From the NCBI GenBank assembly GCA_026982175.1, contig JALSHP010000002.1, forward strand, positions 1 to 7,246: 7,246 nt of DNA, given 5' to 3'. The position numbers and the translations under genes were made by a program. The stretch's first letter is position 1, and each line of letters starts with the position of its first letter. Below the pieces are notes generated by a model that was not told where the DNA came from, ran no database searches, and saw only the letters and a program-made list of their open reading frames with translations. This document shows, in pieces, positions 7,057 through 7,246 of the stretch. This DNA is from Campylobacteraceae bacterium. Lineage in GTDB: Bacteria > Campylobacterota > Campylobacteria > Campylobacterales > Sulfurovaceae.

Positions 7057-7246
7057 TAGAAGCCACACTCAAACAAATGAGCCAACGCTACCCCATACTC
7101 ATCACCTTTGTAAACCAAATCAACCCACGCTCTTACGAAGCACATAGACGTAAACTAGGCTTAGATGTCATTCAGGAGTTTGAGTTTAATGGGAATAGAT
7201 ATTGGGAGTTGGGGTGTTTTACTTCAGCAACCCCAACTGCTTCATA
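7044..7246 (+). pseudogene. C-terminal half of a GNAT acetyltransferase, N-terminal half missing
   Basis: This frame opens after a TAG at 7041 and reads to the window edge. It includes IIEATLKQMSQRYPILITF, then VNQINPRSYEAHRRKLGLD and VIQEFEFNGNRYWELGCF. That pattern fits helix 3, strand 5, helix 4 (N-P-x-S-x-x-x-H-x-x-x-G) and strands 6-7 of a GNAT N-acetyltransferase. The N-terminal strands and the Q/RxxGxG/A acetyl-CoA loop are absent; the preceding DNA is the PNPOx-like gene in another frame. No ribosome binding site precedes the only early ATG (7077). It is most likely the residue of a gene whose 5' part was deleted. The last two bases are TA, so a stop may fall on the next base. A frameshifted link to the upstream gene is possible but would still lack half the GNAT fold. 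Confidence 0.65.
7207..7238. repeat. 9-bp inverted repeat at the right edge
   Basis: AGTTGGGGT (7207-7215), 14-base loop, ACCCCAACT (7230-7238), a perfect 9-bp stem. It covers the end of the GNAT remnant and may be the stem of a terminator. No T-run follows in the eight bases left before the edge, so this cannot be confirmed. Confidence 0.45.

Overview
The window reads as chromosomal DNA from a Campylobacterota (epsilonproteobacterial) species, probably a free-living Sulfurovum/Sulfurimonas-like relative. The reasons are the AT-leaning sequence, the short-N-terminus form of GatA, the gatA-guaB order (which I also recall from Campylobacter), and promoters with a clear TATAAT-type -10 but poor -35 boxes. 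The genus is an inference from remembered protein patterns, not from a search.

Left part (1-2391, minus strand): a housekeeping pair. gatA, the amidase subunit of the tRNA-dependent amidotransferase, is followed after 9 bp by guaB (IMP dehydrogenase). guaB runs off the left edge, and its ribosome binding site overlaps the gatA stop codon. A divergent intergenic region (2392-2526) separates gatA from a long plus-strand gene (2527-4503). That gene encodes a DUF255/YyaL (SSP411-like) protein with an N-terminal thioredoxin fold (CHWC), an alpha/alpha-barrel body, and what looks like a Sec signal peptide. Next comes a small acidic 102-residue protein of unknown function (4555-4863) with its own -10 box.

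Right part (4880-7246): an accessory-looking module. A MocR-type regulator (GntR-family winged helix fused to an aminotransferase-like PLP domain; minus strand, 4880-6253) is divergent from a pyridoxamine-5'-phosphate-oxidase-like/NimA-like flavoprotein gene (plus strand, 6439-7056). The 185-bp region between them holds two copies of one perfect palindrome (GGTGTTGT-N6-ACAACACC). The copies lie 70 bp apart centre to centre and in opposite orientation, so a 12-mer and its exact complement bracket 100 bp. This is the most interesting signal in the window: either a paired operator for the regulator, a structured 5' leader ending at the Shine-Dalgarno of the flavoprotein gene, or both. Directly after the flavoprotein gene lies the C-terminal half of a GNAT acetyltransferase without its N-terminal half, probably a gene remnant.

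No RNA genes, CRISPR arrays, insertion sequences or clear Rho-independent terminators were seen. No stretch longer than 300 bases lacks a gene.
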